64,000 bases of DNA. Origin: Spizellomyces punctatus DAOM BR117. Its lineage: Eukaryota > Chytridiomycota > Chytridiomycetes > Spizellomycetales > Spizellomycetaceae. The notes beneath the pieces were generated by a model. The model was not told the DNA's origin. It did not search any database and saw only the letters and a list, made by a program, of their open reading frames with translations. Position 1 is the first letter of the stretch, and every line of letters starts with the position of its first letter. Where the stretch lies: NCBI RefSeq assembly GCF_000182565.1, contig NW_015971540.1, forward strand, positions 868,476 to 932,475, given 5' to 3'. Positions 21,759 through 33,416 of the stretch are shown one piece after another. The position numbers and the translations under genes were made by a program.

Positions 21759-24658
21759 ATGATCAAAAAGATGGAGGGCGAGGAAGGACAGAACTTTTCC
21801 GTTGATGATTTAAACAAGCGTGCGAATGCTTTTGCTGAGACGAACAATACTGAGGGTGTTCCTCTGCCACCATCTTATCCAGCTTCTGAGGACACAGGCA
21901 GTGAAGGTACGAGAACGCCATCAGAATACACTCCAGCTAGTACAAGGCCAGCGTCACCTGTGCCAGGATATGCGACTCTGGATGGAAACCAAGGTTGGGC
22001 GGAACCTGCACCTGCGGATGAAGATGAGGGAGACGACGGGGATGTGGAAACTCTCGAATCGGAAACGCCCTCAACATCCCGCGAATCCTCAGTTCCAACG
22101 ACTTCTTCCATGGAAGTCGACAGTCCCTTTTTGAGACATGCCCAATTAACGGCTGTTGATCCGATGACTACGGGAAGTACTCCGCGGGACTCCCCGCAGC
22201 CTGAACCCCAGCTCACGAGCCAACCCATTCAACAAACGTTTACTTTTGGGGGCAGTTTTGGAGGTTTTGCGGCTAACACGAGCTCGTCACAGCCATCGGT
22301 GCCCGTCGGAGGTAGCCAACCCATGACCACGGACGGGGTGTCAACCATGCAAACGGTACCTCCACCGGCAGCTGTGCCATCTTTTGGGAGTTCGGGAGGT
22401 TTCTCATGGGGTGGTCAACAAGCTGCGGTACCAACCACACTAGCCAAGCCACCCGCGCAAACTACGTCTTTCTTTGGTACGCCAGCTGTGAGTAAATCTC
22501 CAAGCAAACCTGCAGAAACCGGGTCGTTTTTGGCCAAACCTGCAACTGAGGCCGAGACTCCAGCATCTAAACCAACATTTTCATTCGGTGCTCCCCCGGA
22601 GTCTGCGGGTGCCAGCGTAAATGATAAACCTGCCTTCAATTTTCCCACCTTTGGGACCCCCACGCCGTTTTCGGGAGCTCTTGGGACACGTCACCAGCAA
22701 AACCCACATTTTCATTTGGTGGAGCTGCTCCATCTGCACTACCTGTGAACACGGACGCACCTATGAAGCCCACGCCGTTTTCGGGAGCTCTTGGGACCAC
22801 GTCACCAGCAAAATCCACATTTTCATTTGGTGGAGCTGCTCCATCTGCACTACCTGTGAACACGGACGCACCTATGAAGCCCACGCCGTTTTCGGGAGCT
22901 CTTGGGACCACGTCACCAGCAAAGTCCACATTTTCATTTGGTGGAGCTGCTCCATCTGCATTCCCTGTGAACACGGACGCACCTATGAAACTACCCCAAA
23001 ACGGCTTCAGCTCGAATGCTGTGCAGCTACCTACGCCCAACACAATGGGCGAAGGATACGCAAGTGGTAACTCGACTGAAAGTGGAACCTCGGGCCGGCG
23101 ACTGGCGAAACCAAAAGGTCGATTCAAACGTGCTGGGTTAGATGGCGCTCAGCCTGCTTCCCCTGCCTTTGGACCTACTCCCACGGGAGGCGCATCAGGA
23201 TTTTCTCAGCCGACGGGCACCGAGTCTACCTGGTCAAACCCAATACTTACTACAACACCATTGACAAAGACGGTGGCTCCCTCATTTACAGCCCAGGTAT
23301 GCGTAAAACTCTGCATGTGGTTCGTGATACGATGTGATGCTAATCTGAGCTTGGATTTGTGATAGGCCCCAGTTCCTACCAACGGTCGGACGACTGCTCC
23401 AAGCAGTAGCTCAAAGACTCCAACCGCACCTGGAAAATCTACCAGAGATGAAATCATCAGAAACCGCCAAAAGATTCGAGTTCTCAACGAGCAGTTCTTG
23501 GCACACGCTTCAGCGTCCGTTAAAGCGGACCCGATGGTCGATTTGGCGCCGACGATGGAAAGCTACCTGTCCTTTTTGAAAGGCATCATGGAGGAATTCA
23601 AAGAACTTGTAAAGAAATTTGATTCAGAGTCTCAGACAAGCGTGGGTGTGTCACGGAAACGTCAAGGCGAAGCGTTGGAAAAGGACAATGTCGACTTTGG
23701 GGGATCACACAAACGACGGGGTGACGATTTAGAGAAAGAGAATGTAGACCTTGAAAGCGGGTCTCGGAAGCGTCGGGGTGATGATTTTGAAAAAGAGGGG
23801 AACAACACTGCTCCCGCTTTCAAAAAGGTGCCTCAAATTTCGTTTGGATTGTCTCAGCCCACTGGGACGACGGTCGCTGCTCCGCCGCCGCCCTCGTCAT
23901 CCTCTGCAGGAGGATTTGGGTCTATTCCTGCAACTATGGGAGCACTGTTCACAGCTCCAGCCGCCACCGTAGCCCCGCCTCCCAATGAGCCTCAGTCACA
24001 GGCGACACCCAAAGTCCCGCAGTTCTCGTTTGGAGGCTTTCAGCCAACGGGAACGGGTGCCACTTCTGCAGCGCCTCCGGCGTCGTTTGGGAATTTCGGG
24101 TCTGCTGCAACGACTTCCAGTGCAGCTCCAACATTCAATGCTCCTGCCCCCGCAGGATTTTCGTTTTTCGGTAACACCCAATCCTCCGCGACTCCGGGAC
24201 CAGTCTCCTTCATCCCACCGCCGCAAACCCCATCAAACCCGTCCAATGATACCACTGAGGATGCTGACGACGATGAAGCTAACAAAGAGGAACAAATCGG
24301 TGATGCTCTGATGCGAGGCCAGGGTGAAGAGCAAGAACGCACGGTCCACGAAGTCCGAGCCAAAGTCTTTTCCTTTGACAAAGAGACTTCCCAATGGAAA
24401 CCAGCTGGTGTGGGGCAACTCAGAGTCAATAAGCACATTGAGACTGGCAAGGCAAGACTGTTACATCGGGCGGATGGCAGCGGACGTGTTCTGTTAAATG
24501 CGGCAGTGTATGAGGGAATGAAATTTACTCTCAAGGCGAATAATTTAAGCTTTGCTATTGTGTTGGAAGGAGGCGTGATGCAGCAGACGTTGGTTAGAGT
24601 TAAAGCTGAGAGCAATGCCACTGCGTTGTTGGAGGCTATTGAGCGCGCGCGAAAGTAA
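21759..24658 (+). CDS. Nup50/Nup2-like nucleoporin (FG repeats, RanBD), frameshifted in this sequence
   Basis: Exons 21759-23296 and 23366-24658. The start MIKKMEGEEG is tentative. The protein has dispersed FG motifs (TFGGSFGGF, SFGSSGGFSWGG, FSFGAPP, FSFGGAAPS), a Lys/Arg-rich middle with three copies of a KRRGDDLEKEN-type motif, more FG units, and a C-terminal Ran-binding domain (VFSFDKETSQWKPAGVGQLR to GVMQQTLVRVKAESNATALL). This is the Nup2/Nup50 arrangement: a mobile nuclear-basket nucleoporin that helps importin-alpha recycling with Ran. The frame breaks in the first copy of a 111-bp repeat, near 22686, where one C seems missing relative to the other copies. It is either a sequencing error or a real inactivating or truncating change. 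The downstream frame stays intact for 1.9 kb, which favours error or a recent event. Confidence 0.88.
22658..22992 (+). repeat. Three tandem 111-bp coding repeats in the nucleoporin gene
   Basis: Units begin CCCACGCCGTTTTCGGGAGC near 22658, 22768 and 22879. Start-to-start spacing is 110 then 111 bp. Each unit encodes 37 residues with an FG motif (TPFSGALGTTSPAKSTFSFG). The copies are almost identical, so the array is young. The first lacks one base in GGGACCACG, which reads GGGACACG. Confidence 0.93.
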
Positions 24659-24934
24659 CATGGATTTGACGAGTTGCGGCGTTTTTAACAGCAACATGGA
24701 GTCGAGTGAGTTGCGATTCCTTTTGCTAGGCAGTGATAATCTTTTGGCCACCCATTGGAGGGTAGGCTAGGATATTTTTTGTTTTTGTATACATCCCTGG
24801 TATTTACAAAACGAGTCTGCACTTTGCAACATTCTCCAAATCTTTGAAACCAAAAACTGGAACAGACTGGCTGTATGAATACAAATTGTCTGGGGTGATG
24901 TTCACTATTTTACAAACCAAAAAAAACTGGGTCC

Positions 24935-25796
24935 TTAAATCTCTTTGGCATGCACACCTGTTCCACCCAATGTCACCGACTCGTTCAACTTTTTCACAAA
25001 AGCATCGCCAAACGCAGAAGCCGAGGACGGATTTTGCCCCGACACCAACTCCCTATCCACTGTCACTTTACTCCCCATTGGGAAAGTCTCTTCGCACTTT
25101 AAGCCAGCCTTCTCCAACTCATCCACCAACTTGTACGGAAGTGTACCCCACCACATAATTTCATTCAACTTGTCCTCTGTATTCGAGTATGCAGTGACTT
25201 TGTACCCCGAATAGGGACACCCCTCTTCCGTCTTTGTAGACAATAGCGCAGCAGGTCCATGACAGATTGCCCCAGTAGGTTTAGCCATCCGATGAAAATG
25301 ACCCAAAATCCTCGCCAACTCCTTATCATTATGCAAATCCTGCATGGGCGCATGTCCACCTGGAATAAACACACCGACAAAGGTACTCAGATCGTCGTCC
25401 GTAAGGGAAGCAAATGGACGAGGAGACGCAAAGTTTGATTCAATCTTCATTTTGTCAATGAGTGCGTGTTCTCGTTCTCGTTCTTTGTAGTTGCCCAGAA
25501 ACCAAATCAAGAGTTCGGATATAGGGTCTTGAACTGGATGCGTTCCAGTTGGATTGGCAAACTGTATGTACAGTTAGACCAAAATGACTCTTTTTGAATT
25601 GATGGACTTACAGATACAGAAACTTTCTTGAATAACTCACCACAACATCGTACCCCGCTTCCAAAATCTTCATCAAAGGATGTCCCAACTCGGACAAAAA
25701 GTATCCTGTTTTCTGATCCTTGCCTTCCTTGAGGTGAATCGTGTTTGCTCCCGAAAGGATGATGAGGACTTTGCCTTTTGATGCAGTTTGAGCCAT
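24935..25796 (-). CDS. DJ-1/PfpI family protein (Hsp31-like)
   Basis: Exons 25641-25796 and 24935-25561 give 260 residues. The start MAQTASKGKVLIILSGA leads into the Rossmann-like DJ-1/PfpI fold. GVFIPGGHAPMQDL is the oxyanion-side loop, and AICHGPAALL carries the nucleophile-elbow Cys followed by His, as in Hsp31 and DJ-1 relatives. An acidic residue for the Glu/Asp-Cys-His arrangement lies in the SELGHPLMKILEAGYDV region. The size and the FANPTGTHPVQDPIS segment fit fungal Hsp31-like glyoxalase III/chaperone proteins. Cytosolic action on methylglyoxal or damaged proteins is family knowledge, not shown here. It converges on the nucleoporin gene. Confidence 0.88.
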
Positions 25797-26443
25797 GCTT
25801 TTGAAATTAGTGCGCTTTTTGGTTTTTGTTGTCTTTTGGATTTGGTTCAAAATGGGGATTGTTGATAAGTTTGGGAGGACGGAAAACGATCCTTTTTAAA
25901 TAAAGCATGTTTAAGCAAGAACAAGGCGTCGCATTGACGTCACGGACAAACAGGACGGGTGGCTGGTTCAGAGTCAAAAGGGATGGATGTGAGTGGAGAT
26001 GACTAGCCTTTTACTTTTTGGGAAGGGGACTCTGCGTTTAAACGACATTTTCAGCTTTCCGCTGAGGCCCTTCTTGTGTGTGTGTGTGCGTGTGTGCTTT
26101 TGGGGGCGAGCGTCGATGGATTTCCTTGACCAGCAAGTTGATTTCACGGCGGAATGACGTGAGGCTCGATCATGAATGCACTCTAATCGGGAGACCCAAC
26201 TTTCAAGAAATGGTCAAGACTAATAAACGCCTATATTTAAGCCATAAGCCAGTGCAATAATGCTGCAAATACGCCTGTACAGATTCTACATATCTACAAA
26301 TGATTCGAAATGCAAAAAAAAAATAATCAAGGACACCGCGGCCCAAACCCAAACTTGCTCTCTAGCGCTATATCACTGTCTAACCCCACACGCGAATCCC
26401 GGCTCTTTTGGTCCCGCTTGTCATTTACACCTAAATTTTACAT
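25797..26443. other. Intergenic region
   Basis: About 650 bp between the DJ-1-like start and the stop of the next minus-strand gene. It contains a short GT repeat (about 26076-26097). No gene or RNA is supported. Confidence 0.4.
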
Positions 26444-27519
26444 CTAAGGATTAAGTTCTTCCTGTGTCCAACTACCATCCTTCATCGCTTCATACAGCAT
26501 CCGAACTGGTGGTGCGACCGTGTTAGGCGTCCAATGCTCGACCCTTACGGCTTTCATGACCAAAAGACAGAAATTGTCCAATGCGCCGTTATGCACGCAT
26601 CGGAGCTCTTCTTCCTTGGACAATTGACCACCGTTTGTTGCAGCCCTTCCGTTGCCATTTACGAATCCACTCAAAGCACCAAACAGTCCAGTGGCCACGC
26701 CAGCATTTTCGTCCATAGCGTCCAGGCGTGTGTACTTGTAGCCAGTGTCAATACCCGTTGCACCCGTGAGGCGAACTGTTGGGGCCCGATATACGGAGCT
26801 ACCGTCTTTTGGAAGGGAGTGTTTGGATTCACCTGGGGCAGGCCAGGTGAAAGATGCTCGGAAAATGGGAGAGAGCCGCTTCCATTGTCGTAGGCGCTCT
26901 TGCTCCCAGAATTCGTCCGGATGTATATCAGAGTCGCCAATCGTGACCCGCCGTGGTGGGGCTCCAAATCTATGCGACATTGTTGGGGCTGCAACCATAT
27001 ACAGCCTGCCAGAGATGGTGAAGGATTCTCCAGTCTTGGGCATTTGCCTGTACGTAAAAAGCAGCTAATCAGCAACTATTGTAGTCGTCCGTAGAAATCA
27101 TTGGCTCCAATAATTACCAAAATATCTCGTGCGTTTGCGATCCTTTTACTACCGCCATCAGCTCTGCATTACGTGTTGCCGCCGAGAATAATAACACTTT
27201 GGGATCTGCCCGCAGAAAGTCTTGGAAAACGAGTCGCTGAATTTTGGGCACTCCGTTCGATTTTGCAGAGGCTATTTGAACGTACACTAGAAAGAATCGG
27301 TGGTGGTTGGTCAATCTTGAATCGCGTGAAAGCTCTTTTTCCCGTTTACATTGACCAATCTATGGCATCCCTTTTGGGAGGTGGTCGCCACAGCTATAAA
27401 TTCTTTTTATTCGGGCGTCAAACCTTACCTGGCTCGTTTTTTGTCTGATCATAGTTCTTCTTGTAGCTCCGAACCAACACGGGGTTCCACGCGGGAACGT
27501 CGTTATTGCCAGCAAGCAT
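26444..27519 (-). CDS. Alr4036-type pyridoxamine 5'-phosphate oxidase-like FMN-binding protein
   Basis: Exons 27429-27519, 27118-27286 and 26444-27047 give 287 residues. The sequence follows the Pyridox_oxase_2 (Alr4036) pattern: VYVQIASAKSNGVPKIQRLV, KVLLFSAATRNAELMAVV, EIFWQMPKTGESFTISGRLY, then RLRQWKRLSPIFRASFTWPA. These build an FMN-binding split barrel. The C-terminal part (GALDNFCLLVMKAVRVEHW) corresponds to the substrate-side half. Yeast and plant relatives are mostly uncharacterised, and true PNPOx activity should not be assumed. The start MLAGNNDVPAW is the first ATG that keeps the frame. Confidence 0.85.
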
Positions 27520-27798
27520 GACCGTTCGTTACGCAACAATTTCCTGCTCAGCGAGAACTCGCTCTTTGTGATAAGCAGCCTGGAGAAGAAAATGGATGCG
27601 ACTTGACAGCAACCTCAAATCCGTTTCCTTCCCTTTCCGCCAGAGAAAGAGGCCGTGGCGTCCAAAAGCTCGTTTGAATTCAATTTCATTTTGTGCCGCG
27701 CTGACATAAGCAAACTCAGACGGGGGGAAAGCAACAGCAGAAAAGGAAACGCCAGACGTTCAAAACTAAAATATACATTTAACAACGGCCTTTTACAT

Positions 27799-30101
27799 CT
27801 AAGCAGGGATTTGCAAGAGTTGCATTTTGGTAGTGGTGCCTGGAAAGCAAGTAGTGTGAATATAAAAAGGTTGCACTTGCTCACTTTAGCGAAAGTAGTT
27901 GGTATAGTATACCTTCCAAGAATCCAATGTGCTGACCGGACGTCACAACTGCAACTTGCCCTGGTTGACACAAACCCAGCTCCACGGCATACTCTGCAAT
28001 AACCGTGTTAGAGTGGCACGACTGTGACAGTTCGATACATTATTGGACCATACTTAGTGTATCAGGAATCACAGTATCCGCAGTTCCTGTGTGGTAGTAG
28101 GGAACCAGCCCAAAGTTCACATTCAGTTGTCGTGCCGTTTGCGGAATCAGAGTGGCCGCCACCACTGGAATCTGTGGGCGGTACTTGGCAACCAAACGGG
28201 CAGTTCCTCCAAGCTCCGTAATGCAGACAATGATGGCAGCATCCACTTGCCGAGCTGCAAGAACCGCAGAAGAAGCGATACTCTCCGACACAGGGATAGG
28301 CTTTGGAATACTGCGCATGGTTTTGACTTGATACTCCAAGTAGTTGGTATTCTTTTCGGCCTGGTAGGCTATTCTGCGCATCGAGTCTACGGATTCCAAA
28401 ACGTATTCACCGATTGCAGTTTCACCAGAGAGGACCAATCCATCCACGCCATCCATAACCGCGTTGGCCTAAGTTTTACCATTAGCGCGGGTTGCCGTGT
28501 TGTAGCGCGTAGGTACCAGGATACTTACTACATCTGATTTACGCAATTAGACAAATGACAGTTCTTCGCGTTAGAAATCTCTATATGAACAATGCTCAGG
28601 TCAAGTCCTTACCGGCTGCTTCAGATCTGGAAAATACACATTATATAAGTAAATAGGATCCTAAATAGAGTATTCCTAGAGTAATGCCTTACCGTGATGG
28701 TCTGGGATTGGTTCTCATCGATTCAAGCATTTGGTTCGCCACCAGGATCGGCTTGCCTGCCACATTCGCCTTGAATGGACGCAAGGATAAGCATCATGTT
28801 TGATTCACACACGCAGCCCTTGGGTCCATAGCACTAACCATACTAATCATCTTCTTTTGGGCAACAGTCACCAAGTCCACATCAACCTCTGCGCCAAGAT
28901 AACCACGATCGATGACAATCCCGTCGGCCATTTTCAAAATACTTTCAAAGTTGTCCATGCCCCGTTTGTTCTCGATCTTCGCCAAAAGCTTTACCTTGTG
29001 ATTGCCGAGCAGCAATCTAAGGCAACGTTCAGTGAGCGACCAATTCAGGTGGCATCATACATCAACCATTCTGACCTCACTTCCTCCACATCGTCAATGT
29101 TCCGAATACATGAAACAGATATAAAGTCCACATTCTGCGCCATTGCGTACGAAATATCGGCCTTATCCTTGTCACTAACGGCTGGAAGGTCCTCAATGAC
29201 ATGACTTGGGAAGTTGATACCCTTATTTTCCCCCAAGATTCCTGTATTGCAGAGTACATCACCTCGCTGAGCGACAGATACGCTATAAAAGATGTAAATG
29301 TTCAACATACCGGTGTTGTCCACCTTGCACCGAATCGAATCCTCCAAACGTTCCACGACGGTAAATGACAGCAGTCCGTCGTCAATGTACATCTTGTCTC
29401 CCACTTTTACTAGCTCTTTCGTGTAGCTTGTAGAAATCTAGAAAAATTTCATATCAGACTTGGGCATGCCATTGGTCCGGAACATGTTGGCGTAGGTACC
29501 CTTGTGTTATCCCCCAAAAGGTCTGCATCATTCACAAAATAAAAGTCGTCGCCAGCTATTAACTGCACAGGCTCGCCATTCACCAATCTTCCACTCCTAT
29601 ATCATAGATCAGCCGATATTTGTTGATCGATGAGCATTCACTATCAGCAACACGGTATTGTACTATCCACACCCAACCCCAAGACACAAACCTAACTTTG
29701 GGCCCATTGATATCCAGCCAGGTTGCCACCTCAGCGGTACTTCCACTCTCCTGAAGATAAGTTCGAATATCGCTAATCACTTGTGTCGCAAACTCTTGAG
29801 TACAGTGACTCAGGTTCAACCGAGCAATGTTCATGCCGGCCTCCACGAGCTTCCCAATCATTTCTTTTGAGCATGACGCTGTTTCCACGGCATACCAATT
29901 AGTCTAAGCAAAACAAGGGCGAGCAGCAGTTGCATGCTTTAGGTTTACCTGGACCGATAGTGCAGACCACCTTTGTCCGCAAAATGTCGGACGAGTTGGC
30001 TACAGAGAGAATAGTTACGATGACCGCGCCATCAAACACAAGAAAAACGCTTCCTTACCATCCAAGTGTGCTGGATGAATGCGTCTGGAGAAGGCGACCA
30101 T
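27799..30101 (-). CDS. Divergent pyruvate kinase with substituted catalytic residues
   Basis: A minus-strand gene of about a dozen exons. First exon 30059-30101 (MVAFSRRIHPAHLD), then SSDILRTKVVCTIGP and EAGMNIARLNLSH; the last two exons end GQHIGFLEG and KMQLLQIPA. All pyruvate kinase domains are present. In the active site, the Arg and Asn of ARLN, the Asp of WLDINGP and the Lys/Glu of LAKIEN are kept. The metal ligand Asp of RGDLG is Tyr (VIDRGYLGAEV), the Thr of ATQMLESM is Asn (ANQMLESM), and TKGPE is INGPK. The Lys of SGETAKG is Ile. So the fold is kept, but normal catalysis is doubtful. The housekeeping enzyme is presumably encoded elsewhere. The role is unknown. Confidence 0.85.
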
Positions 30102-30371
30102 GATGGTATGTGAAATTGAACTACGATGCAAAAGTTTGGAGAGAGAATAACAATAATGCTGTTGAGCCAGGCGTATCCCAGCGATCGATGACGATGCCAC
30201 TGGGCACGTGCCACACCGCGATTTCATGAAGATATCGATGGCCAATGCTTTTGATCAACACATAATATAATTCATCGAAAATACAAAAACGAACTATGCA
30301 AGCATATATTTCAATCCCTTGACAAGAGATATACCATGAACAAACAACGACGAGACGTCGGTATCCGAGTT

Positions 30372-33236
30372 TCAGTCGATCTTCACATTTCTGTAGATGC
30401 GACGGATGAATCTCTCAGCCGCTAAATGTCCAACGGTACCCAGCAAGATGAGAAGACCAAAGCAGACTAGGCCAGTATAGCCAAAGTACCACGAGGTTTG
30501 GAAATATCCGTACATCCTGTAATTGAGAATTGCGATTAGCTTGTGCTTTGGAGCATTGACACAAATTGGGTGTACATCTACTCACTTGGTCCTGTAAACG
30601 AAATAGTAAATGGAATATAAAAACACGTACACAGCCGAAAACCCGCTTGACATAAAGGACGTCCAATGCCACCGGTGATCCTCCGAATTCAACAGTAGAT
30701 CTAAAACGGGTCGATTTTGGTTTAGCTTAATTCAACGACTACCATAACATGAGTCCCTACATGTTGACACGATCGAAACACATGCTGTAACAACGATCAA
30801 CATGACGAAAACCAGCTGGATAACTCATCAGAAAGAGGAGCATAGATAAAGAGTCATATTCATATCTTACCAGCATAAATCCGTATACATAGTATATCTT
30901 GATCGACCAGAATGACTGCACAATATGCCTGTTAGCATCATCGTTTACCGCAGGAGCAGCACAACATGAGAGCAAGCTCACCTGGAACACAAAGTAAATT
31001 TCGATGAAGATGGAACCAAATGGGAACAATCCTGCCAACGCCACCAGTACAGGGGGCTCCGCGTACCTACACAAGAGAGAGAGAGGGTCGATAAAAGAAT
31101 TCCACCAGCTGTAGTAAATGTGACAACTACAATACCATAACTTATCCGGAATTGGGCGGGGTATAGGATTTACGCGGCACGGGAAGTCTGGTGCTTTTCT
31201 AAAGTTTCGGCCGATAACGTAGCCGACTAACGTCAAGGGAAAGATTAAGAACAACCATATTGCCAAGATCGCCATCTGGAATGACATCGTCATTAGTCAG
31301 GTCCTATTGAACACGCAAGCCAACAAAGCTTTGGAACCGACGCTCACCATTGTGCCAAATGGGATAGCTCGAGATGAGGTGATTGAGATGGCCGCGAAGT
31401 TGACGATAAACGCAACAAGTGACACTGTTCCAGGCCACAGCGTCGCTGTCATTAACATCGTGCTCACCCAATTCTTCCCTAAGCAATTGCATACGGTAAG
31501 CAAAACAAGTAATCGATTTCACGACATGATTATCCACGAAATGCACCTCCATATTTGTTGTAAAACGACCCGCTTGAATATCCGCTCAACATGGACGTCA
31601 AGGCATAAATAAATATGGTAGCTGTCAACATCGTTGCGCGCCTACCGTAGAGCACCTGCTGTTAGAGTATTTCATTATGGTAAGAAGCTTCTGTTTACCA
31701 CGTACTCCAGGTATAGATCGCCAAGAATGGTATACAGGATCACGCAGATGGAAAGAACGCAGAGTTGTACACCTGTTCCGATAAAGGCCGAAAGTAGCGC
31801 AAGCCGGGTTGGGGCGCGGAAGACATCTCCATGAACGAGTTTCCATCCATACTCATCACCCAAGTCGCGGTCCTAGCGACGCAGAAAACGCTCAGTTCTT
31901 AACATCATCTTCTGTTCCACTGATGCTCGGGCGCGTTACCTACAAGATCTAAGAGCCCTTCCTCTCTGTCATACCGCGCGTAGTCGCGTCGCAGAGTGCG
32001 GAGTAGAATGATGCTGACCAATCCGGACAAGAAGATAACCATCATAAATGAGTTGAAGATGGAAAACCAATGAATCTGCCCAAGGAATTAGATTAGAAAC
32101 GAGGAGTGAGAAAGAGCAAGCAGTTTCCCCATGTACCTTGTGTTCAAAGAAATCCTGATCAAGATATCTATTGAAGCGTGTTGCAAACGATTGTGTGGTT
32201 GGGATAAATTCAACAGAGTAGGTAAACGGCACCGTCAATTCGGTGGATGTGTCGGTTTTTGCGGGCAAGGGGAACTTTTTGCTGCTGGTCATATTGTACT
32301 CAATGATCTAAGGAAATATTAGCCACTCGGTCCTTTTATACATCTCGTGTAATTTCGCGCGTTACCTTATCGTCGTTGTATGCTATTCTAAAGCTTTTGT
32401 GCGTAAACAAATACATGTTTTCTCCCTCAATTGTCCCTACGTAATCTAGAAACCAGATTAGACTGTCGACAAAGGGGCATCATCGTAGGATACAGTAAGG
32501 CACATACCCCATGCAGGCAAATCGTCCAGAAACATTTGATACCAATATTTATTAAGAATGGCGTGTCGGAAAAGCCGCACATCATCCGCATTCAGCTTCC
32601 TAGTGCACATCTTCCCTTTGTTGTTGTTCTCTGTAACCAATATTTAAAATCAATTTTGAGCAAGAATCACACTATTTGCACGACGCATTCATTTACCTCG
32701 AAACTTGATATCTAGTCCAGAGTTCACTAGCTGAACTCCAAGTAGCGCCTCGCCTACGGAAGACTAGTCAGTTCTGGGCCGTCCTGATGTTGGGCTACCG
32801 CATGTGAAAATTTCAAAGACAAACCCAGTGTTTCATGATGATGGTGGATTTCGGTTGAGCCCAGACAGAAAGGCAAGAAAAGAAATTCATATGCTAGAAA
32901 CTGAACGCTTAGATATATCGAGTGGTTAAGGGAGAGTGAATATCAAAGCACATACTTTCTTGTAAGTTGTCATATGGACTTGTACGAGATATAATAAACG
33001 CAGGTTAACATGAAAATTCCGCGAAAGGATCATATCTTACAACCCGTACCCAACTGTGTTCATCCAGACGACAACCTCTTCCCCTTTTTCATACTGGACC
33101 AGCAGTGAGTGGCACCGTCTCGAAATTTTAAAGTCTACCACAAATGCTTTACCTTGTGTGAATGCTCATCCGCATGTGCCCCCGCTGCTATTGAGAGCAG
33201 GACTATAGCTACTAGCAACCTGGCTTTGCGCATCAT
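30372..33236 (-). CDS. TM9 superfamily (nonaspanin/EMP70) membrane protein
   Basis: A minus-strand gene of about ten or more exons. It starts with a signal peptide ([20 protein letters not shown]), then the lumenal domain: [37 protein letters not shown]. After that come nine predicted TM segments. Family marks are [30 protein letters not shown] and a C-terminal helix region [20 protein letters not shown]. The protein ends [10 protein letters not shown], the KxD-type COPI-binding Golgi signal of TM9SF proteins. Nonaspanins act in the Golgi and endosomes in membrane-protein sorting. Which of TM9SF1-4 it matches was not resolved. Only the first and last exon limits were fixed; inner ones are approximate. 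Divergent from the caprin-like gene, with only 180 bp between the starts. Confidence 0.9.
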
Positions 33237-33416
33237 CTTCTGTGAGATGCTGCAACGGAGAGCAAATCGCAGCGTTTGCCGAATGCGCAGCACGATGACT
33301 CATGCACGTGACCGTAACTGTGCTATTTCAACCTTCTTGCGATCAAAGGCAAGAAAAGAACTAGTGTACAAAACACCTTTCGCCACATCCTCATCTACGC
33401 CCTCCCATCCAGTACC

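Noticed and set aside
23996-24621. Long antisense frame across the nucleoporin 3' half.
   Set aside because: It mirrors the codon bias of the FG/RanBD coding strand and has no motif of its own.
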